From S015-6 sp964384945 (GTDB lineage: Bacteria > Desulfobacterota > DSWW01): a stretch of 64,000 bases of DNA. Positions 60,924-64,000 of the stretch are shown piece after piece. Below the pieces are notes generated by a model, which did not search any database, was not told the origin of the DNA, and saw only the letters and a list, made by a program, of their open reading frames with translations. The stretch's first letter is position 1, and every line of letters begins with the position of its first letter. The stretch spans positions 1 through 64,000 of the forward strand of contig CAYLMK010000013.1 of NCBI GenBank assembly GCA_964384945.1. The letters are read 5' to 3'. A program made the position numbers and the translations under genes.

Positions 60924-62434
60924 GCGATCCTGCCATAGGTCTCTGTCATCCTGCGAAGCCCGGCGGCCAGCTCGGGACTGAGCTGTTCGGGCAGGAGCCG
61001 CCACTGCCAGTTTCCGTCCTTGCGTGCCGGCCGGTTCATGCGGGCCTCTTCGCCCAGCCCGAGCAGGTCCTGCATCGGGAGGATCGCCGTATTGGCCACC
61101 GACATCATGGCCATCCGGACCATTTCCTCGCAAATCCTTTCCGGCCCCACCTCTCTGCCGAGGTAGCGGAACAGACGCTCCCTGTCCTCCCCCGTGACTT
61201 CCCGCTCGAACCAGCCCTTGACCGTGTTGTTGTCGTGCGTTCCCGTGTAGATCAGGCAGTTTCTTACGTGGTTGTGCGGCACGTAAGGGTTTGTGGCCAG
61301 GTTGTCGCCGAAGGCGAAGAGCAGCACCTTCATGCCGGGCAGATCGAAGCGGTCCATCAGATCCCGGACGTCCTGCGTAATGGTGCCGAGGTCCTCGGCC
61401 ACGATAGGAAGGTAGGGGAAGTGCCGGAGCAGGGCCTGGAAGAAATCGTTCCCCGGACCGGGCACCCACTTGCCGCGGACGGCCGTGGGCTCTTCGGCCG
61501 GGATCTCCCAGTAGGCGGCGAATCCTCGGAAATGGTCGATCCGGACCATGTCGAAAAGATGCAGGTTGCGCGCAAGCCTCCGGATCCACCAGGCGTACCC
61601 CGATTCGCGCAATGCGTCCCACCGATAGACCGGGTTCCCCCAACGCTGGCCGGTCTCGCTGAAGTAGTCGGGCGGAACCCCGGCCACGGCGGTCGGCCTC
61701 TTGTCAGGGTCCAGCTTGAAAAGCTCGGGGTGGGTCCACACGTCCACGCTGTCGAGATTCACGTAGACGGGCAGGTCCCCGAAGATCACGACGTTCCGCC
61801 GGTTGCAGTACTCCCGCAAGGCGACCCACTGCCTCTCGAACAGGTATTGGAGGATCTTCCCCTCCTCGATACGGCCGGCCAGAGCCCTGCGGGCGGCCTC
61901 GAGCGACGCCGGGTCCCTGTCCCTCAGGTCGGCGGGCCATTCCTGCCAGGGGCGTCCGTCGAACCTCTCCTTCAGGGCCGCGAAGAGCGCGAGGTCCTCG
62001 AGCCAGTCGGCGTTCTCGGAGCAGAACCGCCCGTAGTCCTCCGCCGTGCCGCCCGCGCGGAAACGGCTCTGCGCCAGGGAGAAGAGCCCTTGCTTGAACG
62101 AGATGACCCCCCGGTAGTCGATCCGATCCCGGGGGAAATCCGGGGCCGAACCCAGCTCCTGCCGGGCGAGCAGCCCCTGGTCCACGAGCCGTTCCGGGCT
62201 GATCAGGAGCGGGCTGCATCCGAAGGCCGAGATGCTGTCGTAGGGGGAGTTCCCGTGCACCGGGTCGGTGGGGTTGAGCGGCAGGACCTGCCAGAGGCGC
62301 TGTCCGCTCTCGGCGAGGAAGTCGGCGAAGCGGTAGGCCCACGGGCCCATGTCCCCGATACCGAAATCCGAGGGCAGGGAGGTGAGGTGCAGCAAAATGC
62401 CGCTTCCCCGTTTCTCCAGTGCGGGGATGGCCAT
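60920..62434 (-). CDS. malQ: 4-alpha-glucanotransferase (amylomaltase), GH77
   Basis: The 504-aa enzyme transfers alpha-1,4-glucan segments between chains. It starts ALEKRGSGILLHLTSLPSDF and has WQVLPLNPTDPVHGNSPYDS, VRIDHFRGFAAYWEIP (nucleophile Asp in RIDHFRG), AEDLGTITQDV (acid/base Glu) and YTGTHDNNTVKGW (third Asp). The length is normal for bacterial amylomaltase. Its start overlaps the glgB stop by one base (TGATG), and its stop overlaps the regulator gene by 4, so the three genes are translationally coupled. Confidence 0.95.
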   Translation of the reverse strand: MAIPALEKRGSGILLHLTSLPSDFGIGDMGPWAYRFADFLAESGQRLWQVLPLNPTDPVHGNSPYDSISAFGCSPLLISPERLVDQGLLARQELGSAPDFPRDRIDYRGVISFKQGLFSLAQSRFRAGGTAEDYGRFCSENADWLEDLALFAALKERFDGRPWQEWPADLRDRDPASLEAARRALAGRIEEGKILQYLFERQWVALREYCNRRNVVIFGDLPVYVNLDSVDVWTHPELFKLDPDKRPTAVAGVPPDYFSETGQRWGNPVYRWDALRESGYAWWIRRLARNLHLFDMVRIDHFRGFAAYWEIPAEEPTAVRGKWVPGPGNDFFQALLRHFPYLPIVAEDLGTITQDVRDLMDRFDLPGMKVLLFAFGDNLATNPYVPHNHVRNCLIYTGTHDNNTVKGWFEREVTGEDRERLFRYLGREVGPERICEEMVRMAMMSVANTAILPMQDLLGLGEEARMNRPARKDGNWQWRLLPEQLSPELAAGLRRMTETYGRIA

Positions 62435-64000
62435 CAGCAAGCCCCCCGGGAAGTCCCCTTGAAGAAAATGGCGCCCAGCGGGGGCAAGTCGATCAACAGA
62501 GAGAAGGGCCTTCCCTGGCAGGGGACCTCCCGTGCGATCGCCTGCCCCTTGTTGCCCACCCCTGTTCCGCCGTAGGCCTCCCCGTCGCTGTTCAGGACCT
62601 CCTTCCACGGGCCTCCGTGGGGGACGCCCACGCTGTAGCCCCTTCTCGGCACGGGCGTGAAGTTGAATACGGCCGCGATCATCGCGCCCTGCGGATCGCC
62701 CTTTCTCAGGAAGCTCACAATGCTGCCGGCCGCGTCCTGGAAGTCGATCCACTCGAACCCTTCCGCCTCGCAGTCTTTCTTGTGCAGCGCCGGCTCCGAG
62801 GCGTACAGACGGTTCAGGTCGCGGACCCATTGCTGCACGCCCTTGTGAACCGGATACTGAAGGAGGTGCCAGTCCAGGCTCGTCTCGTGGTACCACTCGT
62901 TGGATTGTCCGAACTCGCCGCCCATGAACAGGAGCTTCTTGCCGGGGTGCGCGTACATATAGCCGAAGAGAAGCCGAAGATTGGCGAAGCGCTGCCATTC
63001 GTCGCCCGGCATTCTGCGCAGCAGGGAGCCCTTTCCGTGCACCACCTCGTCGTGGGACAGAGGAAGCAGGAAGTTCTCGAAAAAGGCGTACCAGATGCTG
63101 AAGGTGAGCTGGTTCTGGTGGTGCTTTCGGTAAATGGGGTCCTTGGAGAAGTAATCCAGCGTATCGTGCATCCATCCCATGTTCCACTTGAAGCCGAACC
63201 CGAGCCCGCCGACGTACGTGGGCCGGGTCACCATCGGCCACGCCGTGGATTCCTCGGCGATGAGCTGGGTGTCCGGGTAGAACTTGTACGAGATCTCGCT
63301 CAGTCGCTTGATGAAATCGATGGCCTCCAGATTCTCCCGGCCCCCGTAAGCGTTCGGGATCCACTCCCCTTCGCTCCGGCCGTAGTCCAGGTACAGCATG
63401 GAGGCCACCGCGTCGATCCGAAGGCCGTCCGCATGGTACCGGTCGAGCCAGAACAGGGCATTGCTGATCAGGAAGGAGCGCACCTCGTGCCGCCCGTAGT
63501 TGAAGAGGTAGCTCTGCCACTCCGGGTGGATTGCCTTGCGGGGGTCCTGATGTTCGAAAAGGTGGGTTCCGTCGAAGTAGACCAGTCCGTGCCCGTCGGA
63601 CGGAAAGTGGGAAGGAACCCAGTCGAGAATCACGCCGATGCCGTGCCGGTGCAGGGTATCGATCAGGAACATGAGGTCCTGCGGTTCCCCGTATCGGCTC
63701 GTCGCGGCGAAATAGCCCGTGATCTGATACCCCCATGAACCGTAGAAGGGATGCTCCATGACGGGCATCAGTTCCACGTGGGTGAACCCCATCTCACGCA
63801 CGTATTCGGCGAGCTGGCGGCCCGCGTCCCGGTAACTGAGGGGATCCCTTCTCCCTTCGAGGCCCCTGCGCCAGGATCCGAGGTGCACTTCGTAGATCGC
63901 GATCGGCGCGTCGAGGGCCGTCCGGGCACCCCGGCCTTTCATCCACGGGTCGTCTTCCCACACGTACTGCAGGTCCCACACCCGGGAAGCGGTCCGCGGG
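62434..64000 (-). CDS. glgB: 1,4-alpha-glucan branching enzyme (partial, 5' end outside window)
   Basis: This GH13 enzyme makes alpha-1,6 branches in glycogen. The visible 521 residues begin in the N-terminal part (RTASRVWDLQ, VWEDDPWMKGR). They include IYEVHLGSWRR, VELMPVMEHPFYGSWGYQ, ADGLRIDAVASMLYLDYGR (nucleophile Asp), LIAEESTAWP (acid Glu), LPLSHDEVVHGKGSLL and the C-terminal beta domain ending FFKGTSRGAC. The frame stays open to the window edge, so the true start lies beyond it. It is the first visible gene of the glgB-malQ-regulator operon. Confidence 0.95.
   Translation of the reverse strand, partial: PRTASRVWDLQYVWEDDPWMKGRGARTALDAPIAIYEVHLGSWRRGLEGRRDPLSYRDAGRQLAEYVREMGFTHVELMPVMEHPFYGSWGYQITGYFAATSRYGEPQDLMFLIDTLHRHGIGVILDWVPSHFPSDGHGLVYFDGTHLFEHQDPRKAIHPEWQSYLFNYGRHEVRSFLISNALFWLDRYHADGLRIDAVASMLYLDYGRSEGEWIPNAYGGRENLEAIDFIKRLSEISYKFYPDTQLIAEESTAWPMVTRPTYVGGLGFGFKWNMGWMHDTLDYFSKDPIYRKHHQNQLTFSIWYAFFENFLLPLSHDEVVHGKGSLLRRMPGDEWQRFANLRLLFGYMYAHPGKKLLFMGGEFGQSNEWYHETSLDWHLLQYPVHKGVQQWVRDLNRLYASEPALHKKDCEAEGFEWIDFQDAAGSIVSFLRKGDPQGAMIAAVFNFTPVPRRGYSVGVPHGGPWKEVLNSDGEAYGGTGVGNKGQAIAREVPCQGRPFSLLIDLPPLGAIFFKGTSRGAC

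Overview
The window is high in GC (roughly 60-65% by eye) and densely packed with genes. The gene content fits an anaerobic member of the Desulfobacterota (the former Deltaproteobacteria): a glycyl-radical enzyme of the benzylsuccinate/alkylsuccinate synthase type under a sigma-54 promoter, a sigma-54 activator with PAS domains, several acyl-CoA ligases, an enoyl-CoA hydratase-like protein, 4Fe-4S proteins, a PilZ protein and many lipoproteins. The species cannot be named from the sequence. No rRNA, tRNA or CRISPR array was found.

Left part (1-24.3 kb). The edge carries an AT-richer hicB-type antitoxin gene (cut by the window), a decayed IS91-type transposase and a TPR membrane protein whose 3' end runs into that remnant. 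Next come a lipoprotein, a glycerophosphodiester phosphodiesterase, a malonyl-CoA-synthetase-like ligase, and a tight run of an unknown 797-aa protein, a phosphatidylserine-decarboxylase-family protein, an Lgt-like membrane protein and PhoH. A degenerate REC-GGDEF-EAL protein, a PP-loop ATPase, an M19 dipeptidase and a 7TM-HD phosphodiesterase follow. After them are an orphan ThiC N-terminal fragment, a small gene with a strong sigma-70 promoter and a palindromic operator, a PilZ protein, two alpha/beta hydrolases and a gamma-glutamyltransferase lipoprotein.

Hydrocarbon-type locus (23.7-34.8 kb). An Fe-S protein and a PAS/sigma-54 activator are divergent. Downstream of the activator lie a palindrome (candidate enhancer), a -24/-12 promoter, a 57-aa four-cysteine subunit, an 833-aa glycyl-radical enzyme with Cys471 and Gly808 in place, a hairpin, and an acyl-CoA ligase. 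No radical-SAM activase of this enzyme is visible. An acyltransferase, a C-terminally truncated long-chain acyl-CoA synthetase and a PhaC-like hydrolase follow.

Middle part (35-52.6 kb). An Fe-S protein/SDR operon, a YkgJ-type protein, a carboxymuconolactone-decarboxylase relative without its CxxC, a zinc-ribbon membrane protein, a PAS histidine kinase, an FAD oxidoreductase, an enoyl-CoA hydratase, an alkaline phosphatase lipoprotein, a PHP-glycosyltransferase fusion coupled to a radical SAM protein, and a set of small lipoprotein and flavin-binding genes.

Right part (52.8-64 kb). A minus-strand run encodes a nucleotidyltransferase, a split UxaA-family lyase (SAF subunit plus large subunit), a Tat-exported nitroreductase-like lipoprotein and an AroE-like protein lacking the catalytic Asp. 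Then come glycogen genes: alpha-glucan phosphorylase (plus strand) and a translationally coupled minus-strand operon glgB-malQ-winged-helix regulator, with a 14-cysteine lipoprotein between them. The glgB gene runs off the right edge.
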